This document shows, in pieces, positions 37,815-51,090 of a stretch of 64,000 nt of DNA. This DNA comes from Iris pallida (lineage: Eukaryota > Streptophyta > Magnoliopsida > Asparagales > Iridaceae): assembly GCA_029216955.1 (NCBI GenBank), contig JANAVB010015600.1, forward strand, positions 36,826,153 through 36,890,152, written 5' to 3'. The notes under the pieces were generated by a model, which had not been told where the DNA came from, did no database searches, and saw only the letters and a list, made by a program, of their open reading frames with translations. Within the stretch, counting starts at the first letter, position 1, and every line of letters starts with the position of its first letter. The position numbers and the translations under genes are program-made.

Positions 37815-38228
37815 CACTACAAAAATTTGTCAGATTATCGACGTTACAAAATGTCGCTAAACTCGATGAAAACGTCGCTACGTGAATTTAGCGACGTTTC
37901 AAAAACGACGAAAAAAATGTGTCGCTAAACGAGAAAACGTCGCAAAACGTCGCTAGGACGACGTTATTTGGCGACGTTATTAACATCACTAACTAGCGAC
38001 TTTATTTGCGACGTTTGGTCGTTGACACTAATTAGCGACGTATATGGCGACGTTACCGTGTGGTCGTCGTTTAGCGACACTGTTGCGACGTTTTGGCGAC
38101 GACGAGCTGACATCAGATTATGGTGCCACGTCTTGCCACGTCAGCATTTAGCGATGCTTGTAGCGACATTTCTTAACGTCGCTAAAAATTAGCGATGAAT
38201 ACTAACGTCGCTAAAAATGTTGCTAAGT
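37815..38228. repeat. A2 left subterminal motif array (AACGTCGCTAA)
   Basis: Some twenty GTCGC/GCGAC copies in both orientations, mainly ACGTCGCTAA. In En/Spm these arrays are the binding sites of the TNPA-type protein. Confidence 0.9.
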
Positions 38229-38557
38229 TAAAAAAAATAAAAAAGCAGGTTCCAGAATACAAATGGAGCTGGAGCCTGAGCCAAAATACAGAATACAAAA
38301 TACAGAATCCAATCCCTGGGTTCGCCGACCCCCTCGGTGGAACACTCAACACCGGCACGCACAATACATTCCAGAATATACAAAAAATATAAAAAAATAC
38401 TATCCGCAATGAACAATGTCAATATATAATATCCTGAACAAACCAAATCAATATCCCCAAATACGTACATACTCAATATCCTCAACGAAAAAACTGAATA
38501 TCCCCAAATACGTACAAAGTCAAAAATATAGTACATTCCAAAAATGCAAAAACAAAA

Positions 38558-40565
38558 CTACTGATCGCCTGGAGCTGGACCCGGTGCTGGAGGAGGAACA
38601 CCACCAGATGACTGATGTCGCAACGTCAGGATCGTCTGATACTCCTCCAGTGACAACAGGTGGACGAGCATGTCCTCCCGTGCACCGCCGGATGTAGACG
38701 ATGCTCCTAACATACCAGCAGATGGTCGCTCCGTAGCTATCTCATGTAAATGCTGTATCTGCTTGACCAACCGCTGCGTAGCCTCCTACGTAGCGTGGGT
38801 CATCTGTTGCAGCGCCTTCGTAGTCTCCTCCAGCCTCTCAAAGCGTGAGATGAGCGCAGAATCATCTGTATGTGGCGCCCCCATCCTCTGCAGCATCTCA
38901 TCACGCAAAGCTGTGATCTGCGTAAGGACATCACTCTGCTGCTGGCGGAGCGACTCCTCAGTATGTGCGGGGTCGGGTACACTAGTGGCGGTCGCAGAGG
39001 CCTGTGACGCAATGAAGGCACCATAGAAGCCCGTACCATAGTACGTACCCCTATGCATGCCACCAACGGCCCTCATCCACAGCTCGTCATCTAACTGAGC
39101 TGCGGCGGCCGGGGGCTGCTGGGAAGTGCTAGCACCAGCTCCCTCTGACCGTGTCGGCCCGGCCTCCCTAAGCCTCAAAAACTCGGCCTAGAAATAACAT
39201 CTATATGAATTCTCACGTGGTCGCTACAAATTAATACTAATACACGAGCATTAAGTAAAACTTCTAAAACTCGGCCTAGAAATAACATCTATATGAATTT
39301 TCTACGTAACTAAAAATTAATATTAATGAACTAGCATTAAGTAAAACTTACGTAGGTGTCCCGGGCCTTGTCGTCTACGAACCGCTCCCCCTTCATGTGC
39401 GTGGCGAGGAACAAGGTCACCATATTCGGATCTTCTTTCGATTCAACCTGTTACAAAATTATTATATAATTTGTCAGTTAAGTTGAAAGAAATATATCAC
39501 TATAAAGTATTAGTTATGGGTATACGGCGAGATACGTACATATGGGTGAAGAAATCCATGATGGACCTTGATCCACCACACCACTGCGACCCCGCCTGTC
39601 GTGCTCTTTTAGACTTCGCGAACTTCTCCATGTAGGCTTCCTCCTCGAATCTTCTTTTCATTACCGCCCAGTCGGCGGCAAAGATCCAACCCTGAATAGG
39701 CTCTCCCCGGCGGTCGCAATCCTTTTGGTCGATCATCGCGTCTCTAATGAGCTTGCTGGCGACGCTAGAAAATATAGCATCGACAGCAACGGCACGATGG
39801 GGAGGGAAGAAGTAAGTCCGCTGAAAAAATCATAGAAGTACATAAGTTATAACATAACATACTAAATGTTAAAAGGAAATAAACTTTTACGTACCGAAAA
39901 GTGCTCAAACCAGAAGACCTTCCTGTCGGCCGGGATATCCCTCCAGTTGATCCAGGGCCCCCCGTAGTTCTATCGCAGGAATGTACCCAGCGACCGGTGT
40001 ACGGAGGAGGGATAATACCTGTAAAATAGAAATTAAAATTTATTAAACAAGTTTATAATAAATTTAAACAAATTAAATGCAATAATTTTACTTACCGCCT
40101 GGTCCGAGTACAGGCCCAAATCTCCAACCTCATATCCCCCTCCGGGCGACACGGAGGATCTGTCTCAAATAGGAGCTGTACTATGCCCCTGCCCCTGTCC
40201 CTGCCCCTGCCGTCAGCCTGCCCCTCGGCCTCGCCCTCGCCCTCGACGAGGACCTCGCCTTCGGCGTGGGCCTCGCCTTCGACGTGGGCATCGCCATCAC
40301 CCTCGACCTCGACGTGGGCCTCGGCCTCGGCCTGCTCCTCAATAGTAGGGTCGACCTCTGGAATACTCGACGGTGCTAGCTGCATAGAAGAAGAACGCCC
40401 TAGCCTCGAACTGCTAGAGCCGGGTATGGAGACACTGCAGGCGACTAGACCGCTAGTGTATACTGGAGTGCGGGGGGATGAGTAGTCGGTAGGAGTGGTA
40501 GATGGAGAGTGTCGGGCTCGTCGACTCCCACCAGCACCGGAACCAAATGATCCACGTCGAGCCAT
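38558..40565 (-). pseudogene. A2 Transposase_24-like (Ptta/En/Spm) protein gene, several exons
   Basis: Coding pieces on the minus strand: 40565-40092 (MARRGSFGSGAGGS, low-complexity Ser/Pro then an EGEAEGQ-type acidic repeat), about 39980-39840 and 39736-39530 (RRGEPIQGWIFAADWAVMKRRFEEEAYMEKFAKSKRARQ), about 39450-39350 (MVTLFLATHMKGERFVDDKARDTY) and 39178-38558 (helical LRQQQSDVLTQITALRDEM, Pro-rich end). The lysine-rich block followed by an FxxTHxxxxGxFVDxxA-type motif is typical of PF03004, the second protein of plant En/Spm-like elements, thought to bind the subterminal repeats. Intron borders are approximate. A TAG near 38787 splits the last exon. Confidence 0.72.
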
Positions 40566-42400
40566 ATCTGAAAAAATATAGAAGTATACCATACTACATC
40601 TTAAAAAAACAAAAGTATAACATACTACAGCCAGGGAACGTCGCTAAGTAAACCATACTATATCTGGAAAAAATAAAAGTAAACCATACTACATCTGAAA
40701 ATGTCGCTTATTAACGTCGCTAAAACAAAAGTAAACCATACTACATCTGAAAAAAACAAAAGTAAACCATACTACATCTGAAAATTAAATATATTCAATC
40801 CTCTTCTGAAAATTCATCTTGTTTCGATTCCTCTTCCTCTTCCTCTTCACTTCTATCAACTTCCTCTTCCTCTTCTGATACTTCTACCTCTTCCAATTGA
40901 TGAAACATGTTATGAGGAACTTCCGTTGAGTCCATATCGACAATATTTGTAATAAGAGGTACTTCGTCTTCCTGATAAGCTATCTCGTCGACATCGAAGG
41001 TATTCCGAGCTTTAGTCTTACAGACTGCCCACCAATCTGATCTCTCGGCTCCTCGTTTTGGATAGCTGGTAAAGTAAACTAGCTGAGCCTGGCTTGCTAG
41101 AACAAACGGCTCATAAGCTTGATATCGACGAAGATAATTTATGTCAACAAGACCATGTTTGTCAACTCTCCAACCTCGACCCTAGATCGGATCGAACCAG
41201 TCACACCTGAACAAGACGATCTTAAAGGTTCTATAGTATAATTGTATGTCAGTTCCACAATCTTCCGTAAGACACCAAAGAAGTCATTGCCTGGGTCGAC
41301 GTCTTTGTAGTTTGAAGATTTTATGCACAAACAGCTATTCTTCGTAGAATCTAAATCCAAGAAGTCGTCTCTTATTCGAGCATTTGTTGACTTGAACCAG
41401 AAACCATTTACGCAGTAAGTTGTCCAGGTCTTCACTTGATAAATTGGCCCCTTGGCTAGAATTTTAATATACTCATTCTCAAGGATTGCCTCCGGACGAT
41501 CAACCTAAAAACCATATAAGCGATGCTAACTTAATTATTATGTGCAAGTATAAATATACAGAAAAAGTAAATTGTGAAGATATCTGTACATATGCTCTCA
41601 ACCAAAAAAGAAAATGAAGTCTCATTTGCTGTTCTACTTCGTCCTCGGTTGCGTACGAATTGTTGGACGTTACCTCATCCTTAAACATGCTGAAAAGCAA
41701 CAAAGCATAGGTATATTAGTTATACTCAAAAGCAACGAAGTACGCAAAATAATTTTACTTACCCCTCTAGCTTGTCCGCTTCTTCTTCGTCGCAGCTGAG
41801 CAATACATATAACATTGCAACGCTAACCTCGTCGTCATTTAGATATCTTTTTTTATTTTACCAGATGATTTTCTGTAGGCAGTTAATACTTTCAGCTTTG
41901 CCTCAATACCAACTTCATAGCCGTCGTCATTTCTGGGAGCCCTTGTTCTGTTTGTAGCAATATGAGGTTGAAAATACATGGAACAGAAGTTTGAAATCTC
42001 CTCAAGGACATATGCTTCACAAATAGAACCCTCCATCCGTGCCTTATTTTTCACCTTCATCTTGAGGTGGTTCAACTGTCGCTCGAACGGGTACATCCAA
42101 CGATAACGGACAGGTCCAGCAACAAGAGCCTCATGGATAAGATGAATCGGCAAATGCTCCATTAAGTCAAAGAATACAGGAGAAAAAACTCTCTCAAGTT
42201 TGCAAAGTGTTACCATAATGTCCTTCTCTTGCTTCTCTAAACGATCGACGAGCAACTTGCAAGAACAAAGATGTCTGAAGAATATGCTAAGCTCTGTTAA
42301 TGGATCCTAGACTACTGGCGGTAATAATTCTCGAAATGCAACAAGAATTAACCTCTCCATGAATACGTGGCAATCGTGGCTCTTCATTCCGGTCAGTTTA

Positions 42401-43240
42401 CACTACCAAAAGTTGTCCATTTAGCGACGGCCAGATCCGTCGCGAATCCGTCGGTAATATAAATTACCGACGGCATAGCGACGGATATTTGATGAAAATG
42501 GCCGTCGGGAAAAACGTCGTCGCTAAAATTGGTCCGTCGCTAAGCCGTCGGACAAAAGATTAACCGACGGACTAGCGACTGATTACCGACGGTTGCCTTT
42601 CAACGGATTAGCGACGGATTAGCGACTTGTTCCCGTCGGTTTACATGCCATATAATATTAAAATACCCGTCGCTAAGCCGTCGTAAATAGGTCGGTAAAA
42701 GCGTATCAGAGAGGTTCCTGATACGCAAAATCAGCCGCTATTCCGTCGCTATTCCGTCGTTACCCTCGACGTTATAGCGACGGATGAGCGACGGGTAGGG
42801 CGTCGGCCTGGTTCTAGAAAGCTTCCATAATTCCAGAACCATGTCGACGGATAATGGATCGCTAGGCCGTCGCTAGTCCGTCGTCATCCTCGACAGATTA
42901 GCGACGGATTAGCGACCCATTATCCGTCGACATGGTTCTGGAAACCTACCATATTTCCAGAACCATGTCGACGGATTTGCCGTCGCTAGGTAGTCGATAT
43001 TTCGTCGCTAATATTAATTGTACCCAGTTAGCGACGGATTATCCGTCGCTCGCCCGTCGGTAACTGCAAATATTTATATAACCCAGTTAGCGACGGATTA
43101 TCCGTCGCTCGTCCGTCGGTAACTGCAAATATTTATATAACCCAGTTAGCGACGGATTATCCGTCGCTAGTATGTCGCTCATCGGTCGCTAAAAAGATAT
43201 ATCCGTCGCTAAGTAGTCGCTAGTCCGTCGCTAAATGCAA
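42401..43240. repeat. B left subterminal array (TCCGTCGCTAA / TTAGCGACGGA)
   Basis: Over forty copies of GTCGCTA or its inverse fill 840 bases, twice the length of the A-type array. It includes duplicated blocks with AGAACCATGTCGACGGAT (about 42838 and 42957) and three copies of a 60-base unit (43022-43165). Confidence 0.9.
43022..43165. repeat. 60-base tandem unit in B subterminal array
   Basis: CCCAGTTAGCGACGGATTAT followed by CCGTCGCTCG and AACTGCAAATATTTATATAA repeats twice almost perfectly, with a third partial copy. Each unit carries three or four putative binding motifs. Confidence 0.9.
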
Positions 43241-43518
43241 CATTAATAAAAAAAAATTACAGAAACATTCTATTTCCTTTTCGTAAATATTACACATATT
43301 CATAATATCCAATATCCAAACATCCATGTACGATCAACAAATATCTAAATATCCAAATTCATAATATCCAATATCAAACAGAAATATCCAAACATCTATG
43401 TACAAATATCCAAACACAAATACACAAATTCATAATATCCAAACATTCATGTACGCTTCCAAAATATCCAGAATTCAAAATCCAAAAACAGTACAAATAT
43501 CCAAAAATAGTACAAATA

Positions 43519-45525
43519 TCATTGAGATGGATCGCGTCGTCGTTCGGCTCTGCGGATGTACTCTTCCACCATGTACGCCGGCACCTGGGACAACACATGC
43601 TCTGGAAGCGTGCGGAGCTGCTCTGGCGACATCAATTCCATGAGCCCAATGAGCGCAGTATCCGGTACCAGGCGGACCTCGGCAGAACGGTCAAATGAAT
43701 AACGTCCAGGGTCGGAAGGACCGGCAACCGCACTAGACGGACCGGGAGCAGACGGATCTGGACCGGGAGCAGAAGAAGGACGCGGAAGGCGCTCCAGCAC
43801 ATCCGACATTAGACTCCGCATTTCCGACATATCGGAGGTGAGAGTCGCAAGCTGCTTCCTCATATCGTCCGACGGGGGCGCGGGAGGAGGCGGGGGCGGT
43901 GGATATCTCGGAGTCGCGCCCTGCAACGACGCCGCCAGGGAACCTACGCCGTAGACGCGCCCTTTATTAAAGCCGTCGACAGACTCTACGAACACGTCGT
44001 CGTAGCGAGCGGCCATAGAAGAGGGCGTCTGGGTGGGCGTCGTTTCGCCGACAACCTCGGCAGGGGGCTCAATCTGACTAAGGGCCTCACGATATGCAGC
44101 CTATCCAATGAATGTGTTTATACTATAAGTTTTCCTAAGTTATAATCTAAATCCTATGTTTCCCTAAGTTATAATTTGAATCCTACGTTCACCTAATTAA
44201 GTTAACAATAATTATATTTCTAATATAAATCTCATAAACGTAATTACTTACATCAGTCGCCTGGGCCCTCGCGTCGACGAAGCTCCCGTCTGCCCGCCTC
44301 TTGTGTGTATGCAGGAATACATCGTAGGCGGTGACCGACTCCGGCTCTCTCCCCTCCTTTACCGCCCGTTGTGCCTGCATACGAAATATACGTCGAATTT
44401 AATTAACTACGTATATTAATAGTACCGAATTTAATAGTGAAATAAATTTGCGGTATCTCACCAAATCTGCACGCGTCGCTGCGTGGGCCCTTGAACCTCC
44501 CGTATGCAGACCAGCGGCCTGTCTGCTCGCCTTCGCTTTCTCTGATTTCTTCCTGTACTGAGCAGTATTCATCTTATCCAACATCTGCTCGTAGTACTCC
44601 TCCCGGAGCCACTTCTTCCTCGAATGTGCCGTACGAACGTCGTACACCGCATCCCGTATCTTCTTCCCGGCGGCGGCTTTGTAGGCCTTGCGAATCAACT
44701 CCTCGCGATGGGGGGGCCACCAGAACGTCGTCTGACATACAAATTAAATTATCACGTAATTAAAAAATTAGTAGATTAAAGAATAATTAATAATTAACTA
44801 AAAGATATATATATACCTTCATCTCCTCGAGCCAGACGTACTGCATGTTCTGAGGCACCTCAGAAAAATTGAGGTAGGGGCCATGGTAGTTTTCCCGGAT
44901 AATTTGCCCGAGTATCCGGGCAGCATCATACGGGAAAAACCTACAAAGAAGCAAAGACTGGATTATTAACTTGAATAAATGAAACAAATTTAATAAATTA
45001 ACTTAAATTTACTTACGTATCACCCGCGGGCCATAGCTCTCGTCGGTTCTCGCCTATCGGCCTCTCTGGAGGCGTCGGAGGATCCGCGGGTCCGCGGATG
45101 TACTCACCGGTAGCAGGATGAAGCTGAATCCGGGGGTACTCCGGAGCCCACCCTGCAGTAACTGATGGTGTACCCGCTGGTGCATCCGGGGGCGGAACGG
45201 ATCCGCTAGCGGATGGAGTCTCAGGCCTCGATGAAGATGAAGGTAGCGCCTCGGCAGATCGACGGCGGGAAGAGTCTGTGGCCGGGCTCTCCAGGTCGGG
45301 ATCGGAGGACTCTATATCCGGGGAATGTGGAAGGCGACCACGACCGCTACCACCACGACCGCTACCATCACGTCCACGGCCAGTGCCGCTACCACCACGA
45401 CCGCTACCATCACGTCCACGGCCAGTGCCGCTACCACCACGCCCACCACGGCCAGTACCGCCACCACCAGCACCACTACCATCACGTCCACGGCCACTGC
45501 CAGCAGCACGAGTGGTAGTGACCAT
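43519..45525 (-). CDS. B Transposase_24-like protein gene (multi-exon)
   Basis: Minus-strand exons: from ATG 45525 (MVTTTRAAGSG, then a GRGRDGSGRGG repeat) to about 45018; about 44940-44815 (FFPYDAARILGQIIRENYHGPYLNF); about 44735-44465 (PPHREELIRKAYKAAAGKKIRDAVYDVRTAHSRKKWLREEYYEQML... in outline); 44377-44250 (AQRAVKEGREPESVTAYDVFLHTHKRRADGSFVDARAQAT); 44105-43519 (ending EEYIRRAERRRDPSQ). The TAYDVFLHTHKR...GSFVDARA block is the PF03004 signature of plant Ptta/En/Spm transposases. It probably binds the B-type subterminal motifs. No internal stop was noticed in the exons; borders are approximate and the first exon may lie further upstream. Confidence 0.72.
45345..45500. repeat. CACGTCCACGGCCAGTGCC-type minisatellite in coding exon
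   Basis: Tandem 20-45 base units encode the Gly/Arg/Asp/Ser-rich N-terminal repeat of the B Transposase_24-like protein. Long ORFs on the other strand here are shadows. Confidence 0.85.
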
Positions 45526-45783
45526 GACCTGTAAATAGAACACATAAATGTAATTAACAATATAGAAGTATAAATGAATATAAAACTGAACTAAAATATA
45601 TATACCAGCAGCAGGACGGCGAGTGCCGTCAAGACAATGAGAACTAAGAGTGCCATCTGTAAAAAGAAAATCATACAATAAGTAGATGATCGAACGACAA
45701 AAACATAAACTGAAATAAGAATGTGTCCGTCTAAACTGAATTTACTAAGTTGTAAGTGCTTCTAATATATACCGATATTTAAT

Positions 45784-48700
45784 CTAATCATCGTTATCGT
45801 CCTCGTCCTCATCGTCATCGTCATCGTTCTCATCCTCATTCTCATCGTCGACTTCATCTATATCATCATCCTCATCGTCGACTTCATCTGTATCATCATC
45901 CTCATCCTCATCCTCATCCTCTTCTTCTTCTTCTTCTTCTTCTTCTTCTTCTTCTTCTTCTTCTACTTCTTCTTCAGGCTCAATACTTGGGACAAGACGC
46001 CTCTTTCTCCCCTGGTTGACAGCTAAGTCTTGTATATCAACCTCTTCCTCCCCTCTATTTTCCTCAGCATGAGGTATATCGACATCTTCCACGTCCATGG
46101 TATCCGACTGTTGTCCCATGTATTGGGGCTTCTCGATCTGGTCCTCTTGGTATGCTGGGTCTCCAACGTTGAATGTTTTTCTAGATTTAATCTTGCATAC
46201 TGCCCACCAGTCAAATCGATCTCTACGACGCCTTGGGTAGCTTGTATAGTAGACTTGAACAGCCTGACTTGCTATCGCAAACGTGTCGAACCCTCTATAC
46301 CTCCTGCGATGATTTATATCGACGAATCCAAATTGTTTATCGATTCTCCAACCGATATTTGGTCTCGTATCGAACCACTCACATTTGAACATCACAATAT
46401 GCATATCATATGGGGTACTATATTGTAAATCTACAATCTCCCGAAGCACTCCATAATAGTCAAAGTCCGGCTCGTCGTCATAGATGGTGCCTCTTATGCA
46501 AACACCAGAATTCTTGGTATCGAAGCCGTCATTGAGAAATTCGGTATTTATAGCATGCTGAGTTGACTTAAACTTGAAGCCATTAACGACATAGCCTGAC
46601 AAAGTCTTTGCATGCTTCTTCGGTCCCAATGCCAAATAACGAATGCTCTCATTTATGAGTGTTGTTTCAGGCAATAAAACCTGTAAACATGTATTGATAA
46701 TTTAAATATTTTAGCTGCATATATTTTAATGGTAGCCGCATAACATATTATCTCAGTTACTTACGTATTTACGAAACCAGGACGGAAAGGTACAATCAAC
46801 CTCTCTTTGAAGTCCCTCATCTGTAATATATGGTGTCCTCATTTTGACTTCACCTCTAAATACACTGTTAGAGAGAATAAAAATAAGTGTAGTCACTTAA
46901 TTCACCAAATTAGAGATTATAACGAGGCGTAGTCACTTACTTCTCCAAATCTCTCACTTCTTGTATGTCACAATTTAACAAGACATATCGATGAGCGGTA
47001 TCATACTCATCGTCGGTCAACCACCGTTTCTTACTAGCCCCAATAGGCTTGCCCCTTAAATTGAATATACCTCCATCCTCAACGTCTTCTTCATTCCTTT
47101 GAGGTATATTTCGATTTGTCTCGACATGAGTATCGAAATAAATGGAGCAGAAATTTGACACCTCCTCGATAAGATATGATTCGCATATCGAAGCCTCTAT
47201 ATGAGCCTTGTTGCCAACTTTCTTCTTTAGATGGTGTAGGTACCTAAAGAGACAAATTATCTTGAGAATTAACAATGAATTGTAAAATCCACTTAAATTT
47301 CACTTAAATTATATCGATTTTTATTTACCTTTCAAAGGGGTACATCCATCGATAATGAACAGATGCACCGACACGGGCTTCGTATGCTAGATGAATCGGT
47401 AGATGCTCCATGCTGTCGAAAAAGCCCGGTGGAAATATTTTCTCTAACTTGCAGATTGTTAAGACAATCTTCTCCTCAAGTTGTACCATATGTTGCACCG
47501 TCAGCTTAGTTGAACAGATATCCCTGAAGAATGTAGACAGCTCGGCCAACGGAACCCATACAGCAGAAGGCAACAACTCTCTCAAAGCAATGGGCAGTAA
47601 TCTTTCCATAAACACGTGGCAGTCGTGACTCTTCATTCCCGTTAGCTTGCGTTCATTGAGATCAACGCATCTAGACAAATTCGAAACATAGCCGTCGGGA
47701 AATCTTAAATTAGATATCCACTTGCAGATTATTAATCTATCTTCCTTGCTCAATGTGTATGGCGCTATAGGCTTACTTAATTGTCCACCAGCACCCCTTT
47801 GTATCAAGTTCAGATGAGGACGCTTGCATATCTCGGCTATGTCTTGTCTTGCTTTTGGATTGTCCTTCGTCTTTCCTTTAATATCCATGACGGTATTGAA
47901 GACATTATCGAACACGTTCTTTTCGATATGCATGACATCAAGATTATGCCTTATAAGATTATCTTTCCAATAAGGCAAGTCCCAGAAGATACTCCGTTTG
48001 GTCCAGTTATGGCTTTATCCGAACCCCTCGACACGATGGTTCGATGGATCTTCCATTGCGGTGGGCAATTCCTTTACAGCTTCCCAAATATCGTATCCCG
48101 AAAATCTGGCAGGAGGTTGAGAAAATTCTTGTTTTCCATATCTGAACGCGTCCTTATTCTTTCTCCAAGGATGGGTCGCGGGCAGAAATTGACGGTGACA
48201 GTCAAAGAAAGAAGTTTTTCCTCCATGCCTAAGGCGGAACGCCTTACTATTTTCCATGCATATCGGACAAGACATGTTGCCGTGCGTACTCCATCCCGAC
48301 AGCATACCGTATGCTGGAAAATCATTGATTGTCCACATGAGTGAAGCTCTCATCTGAAAGTTCTGTTTCCTAGAAATATCATAGGTCGTGACGCCGATCT
48401 CCCACAGCTGTTTCAGCTCATCCACCAACGGCTGTAAATATATATCGATGTTCTTCGTCGGATTTTTAGGACCGGGTATGATAGCTGTCAGAAACATATA
48501 AGGAGTCTTCATACACATCCATGGTGGCAGATTGTAAGGGGTAAGAATGACCGGCCAGCATGAGTACTGAGATCCCGACTGTCCGAAAGGGGCGAAGCCA
48601 TCAGCACATAGCGCCAGGCGTACATTTCTAGGCTCTGCAGCAAAATCTGGATGACACAAATCAAAATGTTTCCACGCCTCTCCATCCGAAGGATGTGACA

Positions 48701-49643
48701 ATTCTCCTTCGTCCTTTATGCGTTCTTCGCTGTGCCACGTCATGTGTTCTGCTGTATTTAGAGACATATACATCCTCTGCAAGCGCTTCGTGATCGATAA
48801 GTAATGCATATACTTGTAAGGACGTCGTTTTCTAGTCGACTTTCCTTTTCCCTGTACTGGCTTGTAACGATCCGCATTACAGAAGCTGCAACTTTCTGAT
48901 ACGCAATTCTCTTTGTAGTACAACATGCATCCGTTGCGACAACAATCTATCTTCTCGTACCCCAGTCCCAGTTGTCGGACCATCATCTTTGACTTGTAGA
49001 AGTTTTTTGGTAGCTTTTTTGATTCCTTCGGTAACACCTCCTTGATTACTTCTGTGATCCGATTATAGCAAGCTTGTGGCAAGTTAAAATCAGACTTTAT
49101 GTTCAACAACCGCATCGTCACTGACAGTGCGGAATGAGTCTCACAACCAGGATATAGAGAAGTATCTGCGTCCTGAAACATGTCATAGAACTCCTTCGCC
49201 TCGGGATTAGGATCCTCCGGATCAAAATTAGGCCCTGCCGCATCATACACCATATCTCGTGCAAGGTTCTGCAGATCTCCATAATCAACAGAGCATCCGT
49301 GGTCTTCGATGACATCCGTTGCAGCATTATCATCAAAAGCATAAGTAGCAGCTTCCGCAGCCTGTCTTTCCGAATATAGTTCACCTTGCGATGACCACAG
49401 GCCGTAATTACGTACGAAACCCTTACGGGTCAAATGATCTCTCACAGTCACCACTTCTTCGTAACGTCTATTGTGACATTTAACACATGGACACTTAATT
49501 TTGTTACCGTCCATGTACTGAGCTTTGCTCATTGCATAATTAAGAAATACTTCTACGCCTGCCTGAAAATTGTCACTCACACCAATTCTACTCTCGTGTT
49601 GCCGTTTGTACATCCATGTACGATCAACAAAATAACGACTCAT
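45784..49643 (-). pseudogene. B TNP2 transposase gene (near intact, one nonsense codon)
   Basis: From ATG 49643 (MSRYFVDRTWMYKRQ): Transpos_assoc domain (to about 49380, CPCVKCHNRRYEEV), TNP2 core (SIKSDFNLPQACYN, CCRNGCMLYYKE, CADGFAPFGQSGSQYS, HNLDVMHIEKNVFDN), DUF4218 (RLLPIALRELLPS, FDSMEHLPIHL), then introns and DUF4216 with a poly-Glu/Asp tail to 45784. One in-frame TAA at 48013-48015 stands where A2 has GAA (GFG-stop-SHNWTK against GFGEDHNWTK); otherwise the frame runs from 49643 to 47329. An 85-base GT-AG intron (47244-47328) is absent from the A2 copy. A short exon at about 46865-46765 (VKMRTPYITDEGL) follows. Catalyses CACTA transposition. Confidence 0.9.
45917..45965. repeat. (TCT)n run encoding the acidic TNP2 tail
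   Basis: About fifteen TCT units on the plus strand, read as poly-Glu on the minus strand; flanked by TCATC repeats read as poly-Asp/Glu. Confidence 0.92.
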
Positions 49644-50633
49644 CCTCAATTTGGATGTGAAAATCTGTATCGTAAGACAAACTAAACATAAGAATAGCCC
49701 GATACCGATACTCATAAATTTGGATTAGGGTTAGGATGTTAGATATAAGTGAACTAGGTGATGTAGAGTACAATATAGGGAACTGTGAATGGACTGAAAG
49801 TTGCACATGAGAAGGTTCAATGAAGGGCCCATAAATGGGTTCACATGATAAGTTAGTAAGAATCCACATCACTATACATACTCCCCCGTCTCAGGAGTGT
49901 GTCTGGCTCCTATTTAGAACAGCACAGGTCACAACATGTCCAGAATAGCAAAACAGAGCTCTACAATGTATATCGGTATCGGACTATTCCTACGAGTATT
50001 GGTATCGGCGATATCAATACTCGTGTGAATAGGAGATTGCAATATAAGTCTAAGCTATCTAGCTAACATGTATACTTGCATTTACATTGTATCATAACTT
50101 GTATCTAGTTACCTTGCAATATAAGTCTAAGCAATCTAGTATTGGTATCGGCGATATCGGTAGTATCGGCGGTATCGGATCGAAGTATCGGATTTTTTTG
50201 GTATTGGAAAACAAATAATTATTAAGTTGTTCTCAACAAGACCAACCTCACATTGAAGAATGACAAAATCTACTTACTACAAATCCTTCATACTTGACAT
50301 CATGTACACCATCTATTCAAACATGATGAAAGAATACCCAAATAAAGAACAAGATCATACCCATGATGGAAGAGATGACACATAAATAACTCATCATACT
50401 CAACAAATAACTACCCAGATCAAAGAAGTACAAGATAACCCATACCTATCCTGGAATATCTTACTAGAAGCACACTGTTGTACGGACACAAATACGACAC
50501 GACATAATAGGGGGACACTGCGACGATTCGGCACCAATTTTGGGTGTCTTAATGTATTTTCGAGTAACCATATTGTATTCAATACATGTCGTGTCTTAAC
50601 GTATTCTGGAGTGTCGGTGTCATGTCCAATAGG
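49644..50633 (-). promoter_or_regulatory. B upstream region with TATCGG motifs, no gene
   Basis: Non-coding. At 49970-50200 the motif TATCGG occurs about ten times (GGTATCGGCGATATC etc.). A related patch lies upstream of tnp2 in A2 (53735-53850) and in A1 (56045-56135). It may be leader, intron or promoter of tnp2. Confidence 0.5.
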
Positions 50634-50960
50634 TGTCCCACAGGACCCCCGACCCCCCTGCCCTCTCCACCCCCACCCCCCGCCCCCCGACCCCCCTGCC
50701 CCCATTCCCGACCCCCCCCCTCCGACCCCCCTGCCCCCATTCAACACCCCCCCCGACCCCCCTGCCCTCTCCACCCCCCACCCCCCGACCCCCCTGCCCC
50801 CATTCCCCACCCCCCAACCCCCTGACCCTCATTCCCCACCCCCCCACCCCCTGCCCCCATTCCCCACACCCCCCCGACCCCCTGACCCCATTCACCACCC
50901 CCCCGCCCTCTCCACCCCCCGCGAAGCCGACCCCCCCCCCCCCCACTCCCCCCTCCGGCC
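50634..50960. repeat. C-rich minisatellite CCCCCTGCCCCCATTCC
   Basis: Imperfect 17-25 base C-rich units repeat some 15 times near the right end of B. All long ORFs are Pro-rich or Gly-rich shadows. Confidence 0.88.
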
Positions 50961-50973
50961 CCAAAACCCAAAA

Positions 50974-51090
50974 TTAGAGAAAGAAAGAGAGAGAGAGAGA
51001 GAGAGATACCTGGTAGAGAGAGAGAGAGCCGCGAGAGAGAGAGAGAGCCGCGCGCGAGAGAGAGAGAGCCGCGAGAGAGAGAGAGAGTTT
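50974..51090. repeat. GAGA-rich tract of B
   Basis: GA microsatellite runs interspersed with GAGAGCCGCGAGAGAG units. On the minus strand it is a CT-rich tract, as often seen in plant 5' leaders. Confidence 0.85.

Noticed and set aside
42401..43240. Regularly spaced short repeats resembling a CRISPR array
   Set aside because: Spacing is irregular, both orientations occur and the repeats abut a CACTA terminus; they are transposon subterminal motifs in a plant genome.
45213..45560. Overlapping plus-strand ORFs over the B Transposase_24-like exon
   Set aside because: Shadows of the minus-strand GRGRDGSG repeat.
45600..45655. A hydrophobic start (MALLVLIVLTALAVLLL) upstream of the B Transposase_24-like gene
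   Set aside because: It is preceded by an acceptor-like TTTTTACAG and followed by AT-rich sequence; it is probably intron or leader and does not fit a nuclear transposase protein.
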